The notes under the pieces are model-generated. The model was not told where the DNA came from and searched no databases. It saw only the letters and a program-made list of their open reading frames with translations. A stretch of 64,000 nucleotides of DNA. It comes from a virus. The position numbers and the translations under genes are program-made. This document shows, one piece after another, positions 1 to 9,076 of the stretch. Location of the stretch: positions 16,924 to 80,923 of the IMG/VR virus record IMGVR_UViG_3300015360_000032, one strand, 5' to 3'. Numbering within the stretch: the first letter of the stretch is position 1; every line of letters starts with the position of its first letter.

Positions 1-124
1 CAACGGCACGTTGCTCCTCAATCTCCATCATTCGCCTTCCTTCGGCTCCACGATAGCCGCCTGATTCGGGGGCTACATTGGTGGCGCGGGCGCGGGGTAC
101 AACTCTACGTGTAGGCGGGGCCAT
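1..124 (-). CDS. Partial gene cut by left edge, unknown product
   Basis: An open frame begins with ATG at 124 and stays open to base 1. The start is well placed: the preceding gene stops at 130 and a purine-rich ribosome-binding site (CAGGAAAG) lies eight bases before the ATG. The 41 visible residues begin MAPPTRRVVPRARATN and are rich in Arg, Pro and Glu, with no recognisable domain. It continues the replication-side gene run leftward out of the window. The start is fairly certain; the function is unknown. Confidence 0.6.
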   Translation of the reverse strand, partial: MAPPTRRVVPRARATNVAPESGGYRGAEGRRMMEIEEQRAV

Positions 125-129
125 GGTGT

Positions 130-738
130 TTACTTTCCTGAAAACAGTTGGTGGATGCGGTTCATTAGTTCTTTTGCCAGTCGGGCTGACATACCTGCCA
201 ACACTAGGTCAGCGGTTCTCACTGCTTCGTCTAATCTCACTAGACAACTTCCCTTTCCGATTACGGAAACCATCACCGTCTTACGTGGTAATCCAAGATG
301 GGTCCCGGGGGTTAGGACAATCAGTCGTCGTTCGCTTGTGCGGCGCGACTTCTTAGGTGCTACTTTCGGTGGAGGTTCCATCCACAGTTTAACGATTTTC
401 TCATGGGTCAATGGGGCTAACGTTTGCAATAGCAAATCTACATTTGCATCAAGAGGAAGCTCTTTCCTCTGCGCACCATTGTAAGCAAAGCCCTTAAACA
501 ATGCAAGCTTTTTGTTTGCAGTGGCGTGGCGAAAGTAGTGCATGAATCCGCCGACTACCCGCTGGACTTTGCCTTCATATACCAGGGCCTCTAACCGCGC
601 GTAGACCTCCCTTCTCGGTAGGCGCATGCGCGCTTGCCGATTGAAGATTTGGTTAGCCGATAGCGGCGTCTCACCGGCCCCTGGAATCGCGTCTAGGAAA
701 TGGCGAAGCTGCTCCGGGTGCGGAGCGTAGGCATGCAT
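130..738 (-). CDS. Putative winged-helix-like protein
   Basis: 202 residues, no confident family. The first 60 residues read like a helix-turn-helix region (SANQIFNRQARMRLPRREVYARLEALVYEGKVQRVVG with a small-wing pattern), followed by a basic stretch (PPPKVAPKKSRRTSERR, residues about 120-138) and a beta-rich end. A DNA-binding role is inferred from this and from its position downstream of the primase. The ATG lies inside a copy of the 18-bp dyad (738-755), which also holds the stop codon of the upstream gene, and there is no good Shine-Dalgarno sequence, so translation may be coupled. Confidence 0.6.
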   Translation of the reverse strand: MHAYAPHPEQLRHFLDAIPGAGETPLSANQIFNRQARMRLPRREVYARLEALVYEGKVQRVVGGFMHYFRHATANKKLALFKGFAYNGAQRKELPLDANVDLLLQTLAPLTHEKIVKLWMEPPPKVAPKKSRRTSERRLIVLTPGTHLGLPRKTVMVSVIGKGSCLVRLDEAVRTADLVLAGMSARLAKELMNRIHQLFSGK

Positions 739-755
739 TTGAACTTGATTTCAAA
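738..755. repeat. 18-bp dyad copy (junction)
   Basis: TTTGAACTTGATTTCAAA. Supplies the stop of the gene at 751 and overlaps the ATG of the next. Confidence 0.7.
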
Positions 756-1098
756 GTCCAAGGTCCGCTAGGTACTCAGCGGCGAAGAGCATGAAGAAGG
801 GATCGTAGGGGTTTTCGTAGGTTGCACAAAGCATCGTGCAAACAGTCGTGCCTGCCTGTAGGAAGACATATTTCTCGTGGGACCAGTCGAGATAGCCCTG
901 GCGATACTCATCGGTCGCGGCTTCAATCAACACGGAGCTTATCGGCCCGTACTCTAGATGCTTATCCCCTGCCGCAATACGAAAGGGCACTCGTCCCGGG
1001 TTGATCGGGCAGTAGTCTACCCAGAGGTTGCCGCTTTGGTTGAAGTATTCAGCCTTTGCCCCGCGCGCTATGGCAAACTTAACTCGATCTATCATCAT
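751..1098 (-). CDS. Hypothetical phage protein
   Basis: 115 residues starting MMIDRVKFAIARGAKAEYF, preceded by a good ribosome-binding site (GGGGGAAACACC). It has no signal peptide or membrane segment and I recognise no family. It lies between the primase and a winged-helix-like gene, so a replication or nucleotide-metabolism accessory role is possible but unsupported. Its TGA stop is supplied by the dyad repeat at 738-755. Confidence 0.65.
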   Translation of the reverse strand: MMIDRVKFAIARGAKAEYFNQSGNLWVDYCPINPGRVPFRIAAGDKHLEYGPISSVLIEAATDEYRQGYLDWSHEKYVFLQAGTTVCTMLCATYENPYDPFFMLFAAEYLADLGL

Positions 1099-1112
1099 GG
1101 TGTTTCCCCCTT

Positions 1113-2072
1113 TTAGAACAGTCTTGCCCCTCGAATCATCGATTCGAATTCCTCGGGCTGTAGTTCGCCCGGGTCCTTGCAGTCGGCGGGGTACTTGACC
1201 TTCATCACAGGTACGTACTTCTCGATTAGGGTTCCGGCATTCTTGACGCCCTTTTCCCCCGCCGCATCGTTGTCATAAAACAAATAAACAGGCAATCCGA
1301 AGTCTTTGAGAATTGCTGCCTGCTTCTCCGTCATTGTACTATGCATAACCGCGACTGCTGGCTGTCCACATTCCCATCCATTGGCATAGTCGAAGAGCCC
1401 TTCGACAACCAGAATCTTGTCGGGCTTCGTCTGCGCGATCAGGTGTGATCCGAGTAGGCATGCCGCTTTCTTTAGGCCGTAGTAGTCCCGTACTTTCAGT
1501 CTGGCTTGGCCCGTGACATCTCTGCCGGTGAGGCCGTACAGGTCTCCCCCCGGCCCGAAGACGGGAAACAGTATTCTCTCTGCCCCATCGGCAGGGTCGT
1601 GAGGATCAATCATCAGTTGCAGAAGCCCCGCCGTCTCATCCGAGATGCCGCGCTCGATCAGGTACGGGTGGCCTGCTGCGCTGTCGTACAAGTCCAGATA
1701 CAGTTCTCTGGCGAGGGCGTGTAGTTCGTCGTCATCCGCTCGCGGGGTATCCCAATCAGGCAAAACGCGGGGGCCAAGGTATGACTCCTCCTCGATTTCA
1801 CCTATCAAGTCTCCAAGGTCTTCCCCCGTGTAGTCGGCATACCTTTTGAGCATGGCGTGGAAGGGGGCTTTGTTGTCACATGTGAAGCAATTGAAGATGC
1901 TTGTCCCTGTCGGATTGATTGAGATACCTGCGGATTCTCTGGTGTCACGTCCATGACGGTGTTCGGCCTGCCATCTAGCTAGCGGGCACCTAATGGATAT
2001 CCATCCATTGATTTCTTTTCCACCTTCGCCAAAAACCTCCCGCAGAACTTGGTTGATACCATCTGCGTTCAT
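1113..2072 (-). CDS. DNA primase, Toprim type with N-terminal zinc-binding-like region
   Basis: 319 residues. The N-terminus has a zinc-finger-like layout (CPLA about residue 29, then FNCFTC about residue 75) as in CHC2-type primases. The second half is a Toprim domain: KILVVEGLFDYANGWECG (the conserved Glu, about residue 222), then VYLFYDNDAAGEKG (the acidic DxD). It would synthesise RNA primers for the polymerase encoded just upstream in the same transcript. It is shorter than bacterial DnaG and lacks a C-terminal helicase-interaction domain, and the helicase is a separate gene at 5826-7145. Confidence 0.85.
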   Translation of the reverse strand: MNADGINQVLREVFGEGGKEINGWISIRCPLARWQAEHRHGRDTRESAGISINPTGTSIFNCFTCDNKAPFHAMLKRYADYTGEDLGDLIGEIEEESYLGPRVLPDWDTPRADDDELHALARELYLDLYDSAAGHPYLIERGISDETAGLLQLMIDPHDPADGAERILFPVFGPGGDLYGLTGRDVTGQARLKVRDYYGLKKAACLLGSHLIAQTKPDKILVVEGLFDYANGWECGQPAVAVMHSTMTEKQAAILKDFGLPVYLFYDNDAAGEKGVKNAGTLIEKYVPVMKVKYPADCKDPGELQPEEFESMIRGARLF

Positions 2073-2075
2073 AGT

Positions 2076-2627
2076 TTACTTTGTGCGAGTCTTGATCTTG
2101 CAGCGCTCGATTTTCAATCGCTTGCCCATGAGTTGCCCTGGCGTGACATCAGCGATATCCAGTAACTCTTTCTCCGTAAGGTGCTGCCTTGCCTTGCCGA
2201 GCGCTACATCAATTGAACTCCAGAAGATTTCGTTGTTGACCTTGGCGCGGAAGCTCTTCGGGTCAACGAAGGTTTTCTGGTTGCTCCACTGCTCTACGAT
2301 CTTGGCGAGGTGTACCCCGTTCGTATGCTCAAGCAGGTTCGCATCGTTCAAGATAGCGTGGACTGTCTCAGTGGCATCATTCAGTGCTTGGGTTGCCTCG
2401 TCGATCTGGTGTTCGGCTTTTGAAATCAATTTCAATTGCTCGTCGATCCTCTTTCGTGCCGATGCTTCTTTGGCAAATTTCTGGTTTGCCCCTTCCTCCC
2501 GGGCGAGACTGGTTCGAAGCACTAGCGTCTTGGCTTTGTCTGTCCTTGCCGCTATCACTTTCTCCATTGCGGAGGTTTCTACTTTCTTCTGCCCAACTTG
2601 CGCCCTAGTACGCAGCATGACTGCCAT
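2076..2627 (-). CDS. Hypothetical helical protein between polymerase and primase
   Basis: 183 residues, strongly helical and charged (repeated Ala, Lys and Glu), with no membrane segment. It begins MAVMLRTRAQVGQKKVE after an AGGAG ribosome-binding site. A dyad repeat lies inside the gene (2419-2436) and is read as QLKLISK. The basic C-terminus (GKRLKIERCKIKTRTK) could bind nucleic acid. Position between polymerase and primase suggests a replication accessory protein; that is inference only. Confidence 0.65.
   Translation of the reverse strand: MAVMLRTRAQVGQKKVETSAMEKVIAARTDKAKTLVLRTSLAREEGANQKFAKEASARKRIDEQLKLISKAEHQIDEATQALNDATETVHAILNDANLLEHTNGVHLAKIVEQWSNQKTFVDPKSFRAKVNNEIFWSSIDVALGKARQHLTEKELLDIADVTPGQLMGKRLKIERCKIKTRTK
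2419..2436. repeat. 18-bp dyad copy (intragenic)
   Basis: TTTGAAATCAATTTCAAT, one base from consensus, inside the gene at 2076-2627. Confidence 0.8.
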
Positions 2628-2652
2628 GGTATGAACTCCTTTTTGTGGATTG

Positions 2653-5583
2653 TCAAACGGGGGGTCTAGCCCTACGCATTATATGCGCGGAACGGGCTCT
2701 CTTTTCCTCCGCCACCTTAACTATTTTATTGCGGCGATTGATAACCATTTGCTTCAGGCTACGCTCTATCCGCTTTTCTACTTGACGGTTCGTGCCCGCG
2801 CGCATCAGGCGATAACGGCGCACAGCGACATGGACGCTTTCATCCTCCGTGTCCTCAGGGGTGGTGTATGCGGAGCGTTGCAAACGGCCATTGTTTGGGG
2901 GGGTTTTCTGTCGGGGTACCTGGATCAAGGGGTTGCCGTCCTTGTCCGTCAAACCGGCGAAATTGAAAGGTTTGTCGAGGGTGAATCCATCGCATTCGTG
3001 GACCGCCCCTAGATTCTCTCCGAACCCAACGTCCGCGACAATGGGCACCTTGAGAGTGAGACCAAAGCGCTCGTGCAGGGGATTGGTTTCCATGTATCGC
3101 TTCAGAGTCTTCATGCCCCAGTCAACGTATTCCTTCTTGACGTAGGCAATGATGGAGTCGTGGACGAAGCCAACAATTTGCATAGCTTCGGGGTCTAGCT
3201 CCTCATTCATTCTGCCCTGCGCCATCACGCCTAGGCTTGACCCGAACTCCTGCACCGGGGCATTGATCGATTGACGGCCCGCCTCCTGCTGAATGAATTC
3301 CTCGGGTGAGTCGATCATCGGGAGGTGACGGATGCGGCCAGAGAAGGAGCGCACGAACTTGTTCTTCTGTGCGAAGCCGCGCATGGCCTTGTGCCACGGC
3401 TCCAATGAACGGTACTTGGTAAAGAAGTTACTCCGGATGCGCTGCGCGTCCTTCTCGGTAAAGGTGACACCGTAGTCAGTCTTTGCGTAGCCAATGAACT
3501 TGCGCCAGCCCATTCCGTAGATGAATCCGAAATTCACGGCCTTAGCTTTTTGACGGTACTCCTTTTGTTTGTCCTTGGGCAGTAGGTTGAACTGCTCGAC
3601 CGTGAGGCCGGCGACGATAGCCGCAGTTGCGCGGTGGATGTCCCCGCCGATGCGATAGATTTCAATCATCGCCTTGTCACCCGACATGCACGCTGCAATG
3701 CGTAGCTCTGCCTGAGACAAGTCAACTTCAATGGCATAGTAGCCGGGAGGGGCCACGAACATCTCGCGGTATGCCTTGGCTTTCTTTCCGCGCTTGGGGA
3801 AATTCTGGCCGTTCGGGTCGTCGGAGCTTGAGCGCCCGGTGACGGCCTTGTGGAGGTGATAGTTAGGACGGACCTTACCGCCACGGATGTACTTCTTTTC
3901 GAAGCTAATCACGCTCTTGGTCAGCAACGATTCGTCTTGAACGTACTGTGCAAGCTGAACAGTGAACGGCTCGTGGTCAAAGAAGTACGGGAGGTGATCC
4001 TTGGAGGAGACAGAGGGTTCCCGCAACGTCTCGTCATGCAGGTTCTTCGTGCTGTCTGTGAACACCTTCGGCTTGAGGCGAAACCCACGAGGGTGGGTGA
4101 ACAGGACTTGCTTTGTAAACTCGGTTCGCGTGAAGCTCAGTGCGTCCTCTGGTGTTTTTTTCTTGTTCGCCGGCTTGTTCAGAAAGTCAACGACGATGGC
4201 TTGCTTCAGGTCGCGCGGTATCTGCCGCAGCAGATCGGACTTTTGTTGCGCGACTTCCTCGATCATGGTCTGCTTGAAGTTGGCGAGTGCAGTCCCTTCA
4301 TCGATATACATGCCCCGCGTTTCTAGCGCAGCGAAAGCGTTCAAGCCAGGAATCGTGATGTTGCAGTAGTGAGCCCAAAGGTAGTCATCGGCCATGATGT
4401 CGGACTCTAGCCGCGAGTAGAGACGGAACGCAGCATCGGTATCCCCGCAACCGTAGCCGCACATCTCTGCAATGGGTACCTCCCACATGCGGGACTTGTC
4501 GTACGTGGCATTGAACACGTCGGCGTATCCGCCCATCTCGGGTACGTAGATTTTCGTCAGTACGTCGAGGTTTTTTTCTGGCAGGTTCTCGTCAAGGAGT
4601 GCAGCCATCATCAGCGTGTCGCCGCCGATACGGAAACGAATGCCCTCTGCCATCCAAAGCCCAACGTTATCAAACTTGGGATTTTGCCCAACCACTACCC
4701 GATCCGGCTTGCAGAGTAGCCGACGCAGTTGGTTGCGCAGCTTGGGTTTCTTGCCCTCGGGTATGGGGTTCTCCGGGTGATCCCAGACCAGCATGTATCC
4801 CTTGCCCGCCGCCGTGGTGAACTGCATCGTCAGAATTTGAAACTTGGGCTTGAATGTAGACTTGCCCTTGTGAAGCGCCGGCCGGTAGCTGCGGACATCG
4901 GCTCCCTCTTGGTACCAGCGAAGGCCCGTCGTCTCCGTGTCGAACGACAGTAGCTCCGCATCCTCTTCGATAAGGAATTCCAGATCATCGATAAGCTCGT
5001 ACTCGCCTTTCTGCTGGCTCGCGGCGGCAGCGACATCGTACTCAGCATCGACTGACCGAGAGAACGATTGGACATCCGCATCGAACACGGGAGCGTTCTG
5101 CGGGTACATGACGACGACGCCAGGAGACATCATCGGGAACACCGCGCAACCAAGCTCTTCAGACTGGCTTACAAACCCCCGGACCTTGGTAATCTTCGTG
5201 GCCTTGCCGAACACCTGAGACGCGGCGGCAGCACCTAGCGGGATAATTGCCTCGTAGTCGTGAGACTCGACTTCCGCCTGAAAGTGCTGGCGACAGTGCT
5301 TCATAGCCGCAGTCTTTATCTTCTGGACATGGGCATTGGGGTCGTACGCGCAATGACAGGTCGGGGTGAACCTGAAGTCCCCCTTGCCGAATCCAATGTC
5401 AATGAGTTTGCCGCTCAGCATCTTCGACTGATGGTTCGTCATCAATCGATCTTCTTCCGCCGACTTCATGGACGGGACATCGGTGACGATCAGGAAGCGA
5501 GCATCCTCGGGGCCGCGCGCCCCCAGAGGAAGGTAGACGCCCTGGATTGGGCAGCCTTCACATAGGTCGGGGTTAAAGCTCAC
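2653..5583 (-). CDS. Family A DNA polymerase with N-terminal UDG-like domain and 3'-5' exonuclease
   Basis: 976 residues starting at GTG, overlapping the upstream stop (GTGA). Residues 1-170 resemble family 4/5 uracil-DNA glycosylases: Cys at 8, 11, 76 and 97 could hold an Fe-S cluster, with LGAAAASQVFG near 117. The usual GEAPG and HPS motifs are altered (TDVPS, MMSPG), so glycosylase activity is doubtful. A DEDD exonuclease follows (SFDTETTGL near 213). Polymerase motifs are intact: A (DLSQAELRIA near 622), B (KAKAVNFGFIYG near 681) and C (VHDSIIAY near 808). About 90 basic residues after the palm/fingers form an unusual tail. This is the phage replicative polymerase. Confidence 0.93.
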   Translation of the reverse strand: MSFNPDLCEGCPIQGVYLPLGARGPEDARFLIVTDVPSMKSAEEDRLMTNHQSKMLSGKLIDIGFGKGDFRFTPTCHCAYDPNAHVQKIKTAAMKHCRQHFQAEVESHDYEAIIPLGAAAASQVFGKATKITKVRGFVSQSEELGCAVFPMMSPGVVVMYPQNAPVFDADVQSFSRSVDAEYDVAAAASQQKGEYELIDDLEFLIEEDAELLSFDTETTGLRWYQEGADVRSYRPALHKGKSTFKPKFQILTMQFTTAAGKGYMLVWDHPENPIPEGKKPKLRNQLRRLLCKPDRVVVGQNPKFDNVGLWMAEGIRFRIGGDTLMMAALLDENLPEKNLDVLTKIYVPEMGGYADVFNATYDKSRMWEVPIAEMCGYGCGDTDAAFRLYSRLESDIMADDYLWAHYCNITIPGLNAFAALETRGMYIDEGTALANFKQTMIEEVAQQKSDLLRQIPRDLKQAIVVDFLNKPANKKKTPEDALSFTRTEFTKQVLFTHPRGFRLKPKVFTDSTKNLHDETLREPSVSSKDHLPYFFDHEPFTVQLAQYVQDESLLTKSVISFEKKYIRGGKVRPNYHLHKAVTGRSSSDDPNGQNFPKRGKKAKAYREMFVAPPGYYAIEVDLSQAELRIAACMSGDKAMIEIYRIGGDIHRATAAIVAGLTVEQFNLLPKDKQKEYRQKAKAVNFGFIYGMGWRKFIGYAKTDYGVTFTEKDAQRIRSNFFTKYRSLEPWHKAMRGFAQKNKFVRSFSGRIRHLPMIDSPEEFIQQEAGRQSINAPVQEFGSSLGVMAQGRMNEELDPEAMQIVGFVHDSIIAYVKKEYVDWGMKTLKRYMETNPLHERFGLTLKVPIVADVGFGENLGAVHECDGFTLDKPFNFAGLTDKDGNPLIQVPRQKTPPNNGRLQRSAYTTPEDTEDESVHVAVRRYRLMRAGTNRQVEKRIERSLKQMVINRRNKIVKVAEEKRARSAHIMRRARPPV

Positions 5584-5822
5584 AGGGGGTCGCGCTCCAT
5601 CTTTGACTGTACGGCACTGATTGCAAGGATCAGTCTCTCTCGCGCACTGTCCTGCATAATTTGCGCGGCATCAGCGGCGGTGTCTGCCACGGCCCGCGCC
5701 TGTATCGCTTTGGCAAGCTGCACTGCCTCTACCGAGTACCTGTGTCCCCGGCAGTACGCGGCTAGGCTAAAGGGGACATCCATGTACCGCGAGAAAATAT
5801 CCATCGGTGCTAGATCGCTCAT
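5580..5822 (-). CDS. Small hypothetical protein
   Basis: 80 residues, start MSDLAPMDIFSRYMDV after a good GGGAG site. The C-terminal half is an alanine-rich helix (AKAIQARAVADTAADAAQIM). It is tightly packed between the helicase and the polymerase: its TGA overlaps the polymerase GTG, indicating translational coupling. No family recognised; perhaps a polymerase or helicase partner. Confidence 0.65.
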   Translation of the reverse strand: MSDLAPMDIFSRYMDVPFSLAAYCRGHRYSVEAVQLAKAIQARAVADTAADAAQIMQDSARERLILAISAVQSKMERDPL

Positions 5823-5825
5823 TGC

Positions 5826-7145
5826 TCACTCCCTGTAATAGTCAGAGGTTCTTCGCCCAGGGTCTGGAGACCGCCGGCCCATCCACTGAACGGTGCCCTC
5901 GGTTACTTCCCCTTCCGCCTCGCGCTCTGCAACACTCATTTCGCCCATGTCGAGCGGAGCAAATTTGAAATTGATTGCAACGCTGCCGTGTTCACCCTCT
6001 CTGCCCTTTAGAAAGTCGAACACTCTGGAGTCACGAACATTCTCTGTGGGGCCGTCTTTGAGGGCGATGACCTGAGACGAGTGGGTGCCCACCGCATCAG
6101 TGAAGCTGATGGTTTCAAGGCTTCCCTCTTTGCCCGACCGTCCCGCCTGCCGGTTAAACTGAGTGGACAGGACGAAGGGGCATCCGATGTCTAGGTTCAT
6201 GCCGCGTAGCTCATCGTAGACCGCATGGACTTTTTCTGTTCGGTTGGCGTTGCGCCCCATCTCGCTAGGGCGGAGCAAGTATACCCCATCAATGAAGATG
6301 ATATCGGGTGCGAATTCATCAGCAAGGCGAGCGATGGAATCGCACTTGGCATTCATGCCGACGCTGAATACTTTGAACCTCTCCCCGCCGATCATATCTC
6401 GGTAGACTGCGTTGATGCGCTCTCGCATGTAGGTGGAGATAGTGCCGTTCTTCAGCAATGTGGGGTTCACGCCGGTAACTAGGGCAGCGTAGCGGCGAGC
6501 CATCTGCTCGATACTCATCTCCGTGGTGACGAACAGGACATGCGCCCCGGCAAGGTGAGCGTTCTGTGCCTGCCTCAGCATCACATACGTTTTGCCGAGC
6601 CCCATTCTCCCTACCCAGGTGATCATGTCACCGTTCTGGTAGCCGCCTGTCATGTAGTCAAAAGTGGGCCAGCCGGTGGTGATGCCAGATACGCCGCCCG
6701 TTCCTTGGATTTGTCTCAGTCTGGCGGTTACGAGGTGGCCTGCCTCATTCATGTTCATTGCCTCGCCGGTCTGGCTTGCGCCCCTGCGCCGACGACGCAG
6801 CACGGACGATATCCCGGAGACCGTGTCGGCCACTAGCGCCATGTTCTTTGTTGCCAGTGCCTCCCGCAGAGGCCCGAACCGATCCCGGATCAGGTTGTAC
6901 TCGTACCGCTCGTTAACAAGGTCGATGTAGTAGGCCAGGGGTTCATTGGCAGCGGGCAGTCGAATGCCAAGCTCTTCCTGCACTGTCTGGCTGGCCGGCA
7001 ATTCTCTGTACTGTCGGAGGTGTCCTCTCACAAAGTCGTATGCTGTTATCTCCTGATCTAAAAGCATTTCTCGCTCGACCGACGACAACGCCCTGGGGGA
7101 GTTGGCAGTTAAAGCTGCTGAAATCAATTTCAAACCGTCGCTCAT
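5826..7145 (-). CDS. Replicative DNA helicase, DnaB family
   Basis: 439 residues, close to the usual length of DnaB. The N-terminal helical domain (residues 1-130) is followed by a RecA-like core: GGYQNGDMITWVGRMGLGKT (Walker A, near 181), EMSIEQMARR, and DIIFIDGVYLL (Walker B), then STQFNRQAGR, which fits the DnaB STQ-type motif. It unwinds DNA at the fork. A dyad repeat (7117-7134) lies in its first codons, read as LKLIS, and a second weaker copy lies near the 3' end (5964-5981, read as AINFKF). Neighbours are an initiator-like gene and a possible loader upstream and the polymerase downstream. Confidence 0.92.
   Translation of the reverse strand: MSDGLKLISAALTANSPRALSSVEREMLLDQEITAYDFVRGHLRQYRELPASQTVQEELGIRLPAANEPLAYYIDLVNERYEYNLIRDRFGPLREALATKNMALVADTVSGISSVLRRRRRGASQTGEAMNMNEAGHLVTARLRQIQGTGGVSGITTGWPTFDYMTGGYQNGDMITWVGRMGLGKTYVMLRQAQNAHLAGAHVLFVTTEMSIEQMARRYAALVTGVNPTLLKNGTISTYMRERINAVYRDMIGGERFKVFSVGMNAKCDSIARLADEFAPDIIFIDGVYLLRPSEMGRNANRTEKVHAVYDELRGMNLDIGCPFVLSTQFNRQAGRSGKEGSLETISFTDAVGTHSSQVIALKDGPTENVRDSRVFDFLKGREGEHGSVAINFKFAPLDMGEMSVAEREAEGEVTEGTVQWMGRRSPDPGRRTSDYYRE
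5964..5981. repeat. 18-bp dyad copy (intragenic)
   Basis: TTTGAAATTGATTGCAAC in the helicase gene near its 3' end. Confidence 0.65.
7117..7134. repeat. 18-bp dyad copy (5' end of helicase gene)
   Basis: GCTGAAATCAATTTCAAA within the first ten codons of the helicase gene. Confidence 0.75.
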
Positions 7146-7152
7146 GTATCGC

Positions 7153-7710
7153 TTACTTTATTGGAATTGCGTGGAAGCTAGAGAAAAGCTCTAGGAACTC
7201 TGGCAAGTACGGGGCGGGTTCGTCTAGGTCAAGCTCGCCAAGGATTAGGCCACCGCCGCTGTTCACATGTCTTGCCAGAATGTGCTGGGCGTATTGCCAT
7301 TCGTGCTTGGGCCAATCTTCAATGCTGCGAGAAATGTCAGGTACTACGAGATACCCCCTCCCGTCGAGGTTTGCAGCTTCCTCCAAACTCGCGCGGGGGT
7401 CTAGGGCATACCTAGCCCACATGAAAAGCTGAGCAATGGGTACGTATTGGACTGACTTGTTCCGAACAACTAGCTCCTTCGCAAAGATAGCACAGGCCCG
7501 TATCACTCGACCCTGCTTTGCATTGGGTACCCTTTGCAACAGGTAGCTTCGATAACCGAACTCACCCATTGAGTACGAGCCCTCTTCGAGGATGCCAGCT
7601 AAAATTAATTGCCTGTCATCTTCAAGGCTCTCCTCGTAAGCGTAGATAGGAATCTTTGCCGCGCGCATTCTAGCCAGCATGCCAACATTGTTAGCGGCCA
7701 TGCTTGGCAT
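7153..7710 (-). CDS. Hypothetical protein, possible helicase loader-like
   Basis: About 185 residues if started at MPSMAANNVG (7710); a longer frame reaches 7758 but lies further inside the upstream gene. The stretch GYLVVPDISRSIEDWPKHEW followed by HILARHVNSGGGLILGE recalls the Walker B/sensor region of DnaC-type loaders, but no P-loop is present, so an ATPase role is not supported. Its place between an initiator-like gene and DnaB is where phages often encode a loader. Function is inferred from context only. Confidence 0.55.
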   Translation of the reverse strand: MPSMAANNVGMLARMRAAKIPIYAYEESLEDDRQLILAGILEEGSYSMGEFGYRSYLLQRVPNAKQGRVIRACAIFAKELVVRNKSVQYVPIAQLFMWARYALDPRASLEEAANLDGRGYLVVPDISRSIEDWPKHEWQYAQHILARHVNSGGGLILGELDLDEPAPYLPEFLELFSSFHAIPIK

Positions 7711-9076
7711 AGTTCTTCGTTCCACCCTCCTGCCACTCCGGGGGTTCCCAATCATCATCTAGCTCCTTGTTTGATTCTTTTACGTTGATGGTGGTTAGAG
7801 GCGTCAAGGGCGCGCGACGAGTGCGGCGCATAACCTCTAAGGTATTTCTTGATGTTTGTCTTTCCGTCGCAAGCGCGGATTCAAGCTCTGCGATCCGCTG
7901 CTGATCGCCGGTCTTCTTGCTTATGTTCAGGTTGCCCCTGCGGTTAGCGTAGGCCGCGATGAAGTAAGGCAGTCGGTAGGCCAGCGGGGAAAAGCTCGGG
8001 GCCTCAGGAAGAACACTGCCCTTCGAGTACCTGCCCGGGTCCCGTATGAAAGCCGCGCGATTTTGCAGATGAAGTATCGTCCACTCGCGGATGCAGAATT
8101 CTATGAAGTCGCGTAGGTCAGGTAGCTCGGCAGCCCGTATTCGTTTCTTCATCACGCCGAATGCTCTTTCGGTGACGATGATTCTCGGTAGCTCGGGATG
8201 ATGCACCTTCATGCATGTGTCCAGCATCGCCTGCAAATTCGCGGTGTTGATTTCTCCCGACACGGCGGCGGCGACCCGGGCAACCCGGCGAACAACACTG
8301 GCCTTGGTAGCAGACGCAATTGCCTCCATCGCTGTGTCGTGGGCGGGACCAACGGGGCGAGGTTTTTTGGGTGCTGGTAAGTTGTGCATACCTACTGAAT
8401 TTTTGGTTTGAATTTCCGCAGCTACCATCGCCGTGTCGAAGACCGGCGAAAGTAGTTGGTTAGATTTATCTAACCTGAGATTTGTATGCATTGCCGAAGG
8501 CAATACATGTATATTACATGAAGAGGTGTGAAAGTTTTTTATAGGGGGGGTCCCCGTTTTCTTGGCTGCGCGGGCCACCCTCTCCTCTACTTTCAGCCTC
8601 TTTTCTTCAATAACTTTGGCCTCAATAGCGACTAAAAGACGGAGGTTTCTCCCCTCTACATCGCATGTATTGGCTATCTTTTTGACATTGATTTCAAACA
8701 TTCTGGAGTCATTTTCAGCGCCGGAAGCCCTAGACTTTACGCAGTGAGCATGCACAATATCTGACTCTATCAGGGCCTTTAGATGCTTTCGAATAGTCGG
8801 GAGTGACAGTTGAAGTGGCTTGATAAACTGCTCATCGTCGCCCTCAATACCCTCTAAAAACTCTCGATAGGGGACTCTCTCCGCCGCTTTCCCTACCAAT
8901 ATTGTCCTGTTTGCCAGCCATAAAAGGATCGAGATGGCGGAAGGATCGAGGGTGCAGACCAATTCGCGGGCTACGACGGACAGAAAAAGAGACCCGTATT
9001 CCAGCCTCGCGGAAATAATATCTTCCTTGTCCTTGATTACAGCGGTGTATTCCCGCTGAAGGTAGGTGTAGATCAT
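7691..9076 (-). CDS. Replication initiator-like winged-helix protein
   Basis: 461 residues from ATG at 9076, which overlaps the upstream stop (ATGA). Residues 45-115 form a winged-helix-like domain (ISILLWLANRT then LSLPTIRKHLKALIESDIVHA, a recognition-helix pattern). A long low-complexity middle is followed by a helical C-terminus ending in acidic residues (DDDWEPPEWQE) that could contact the helicase or loader, as in lambda O-type proteins. A dyad copy (8681-8698) is read as FEINVK. Family-level call only; a transcription regulator is the alternative. Confidence 0.65.
   Translation of the reverse strand: MIYTYLQREYTAVIKDKEDIISARLEYGSLFLSVVARELVCTLDPSAISILLWLANRTILVGKAAERVPYREFLEGIEGDDEQFIKPLQLSLPTIRKHLKALIESDIVHAHCVKSRASGAENDSRMFEINVKKIANTCDVEGRNLRLLVAIEAKVIEEKRLKVEERVARAAKKTGTPPIKNFHTSSCNIHVLPSAMHTNLRLDKSNQLLSPVFDTAMVAAEIQTKNSVGMHNLPAPKKPRPVGPAHDTAMEAIASATKASVVRRVARVAAAVSGEINTANLQAMLDTCMKVHHPELPRIIVTERAFGVMKKRIRAAELPDLRDFIEFCIREWTILHLQNRAAFIRDPGRYSKGSVLPEAPSFSPLAYRLPYFIAAYANRRGNLNISKKTGDQQRIAELESALATERQTSRNTLEVMRRTRRAPLTPLTTINVKESNKELDDDWEPPEWQEGGTKNYAKHGR
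8681..8698. repeat. 18-bp dyad copy (intragenic)
   Basis: TTTGACATTGATTTCAAA in the initiator-like gene. Confidence 0.75.
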
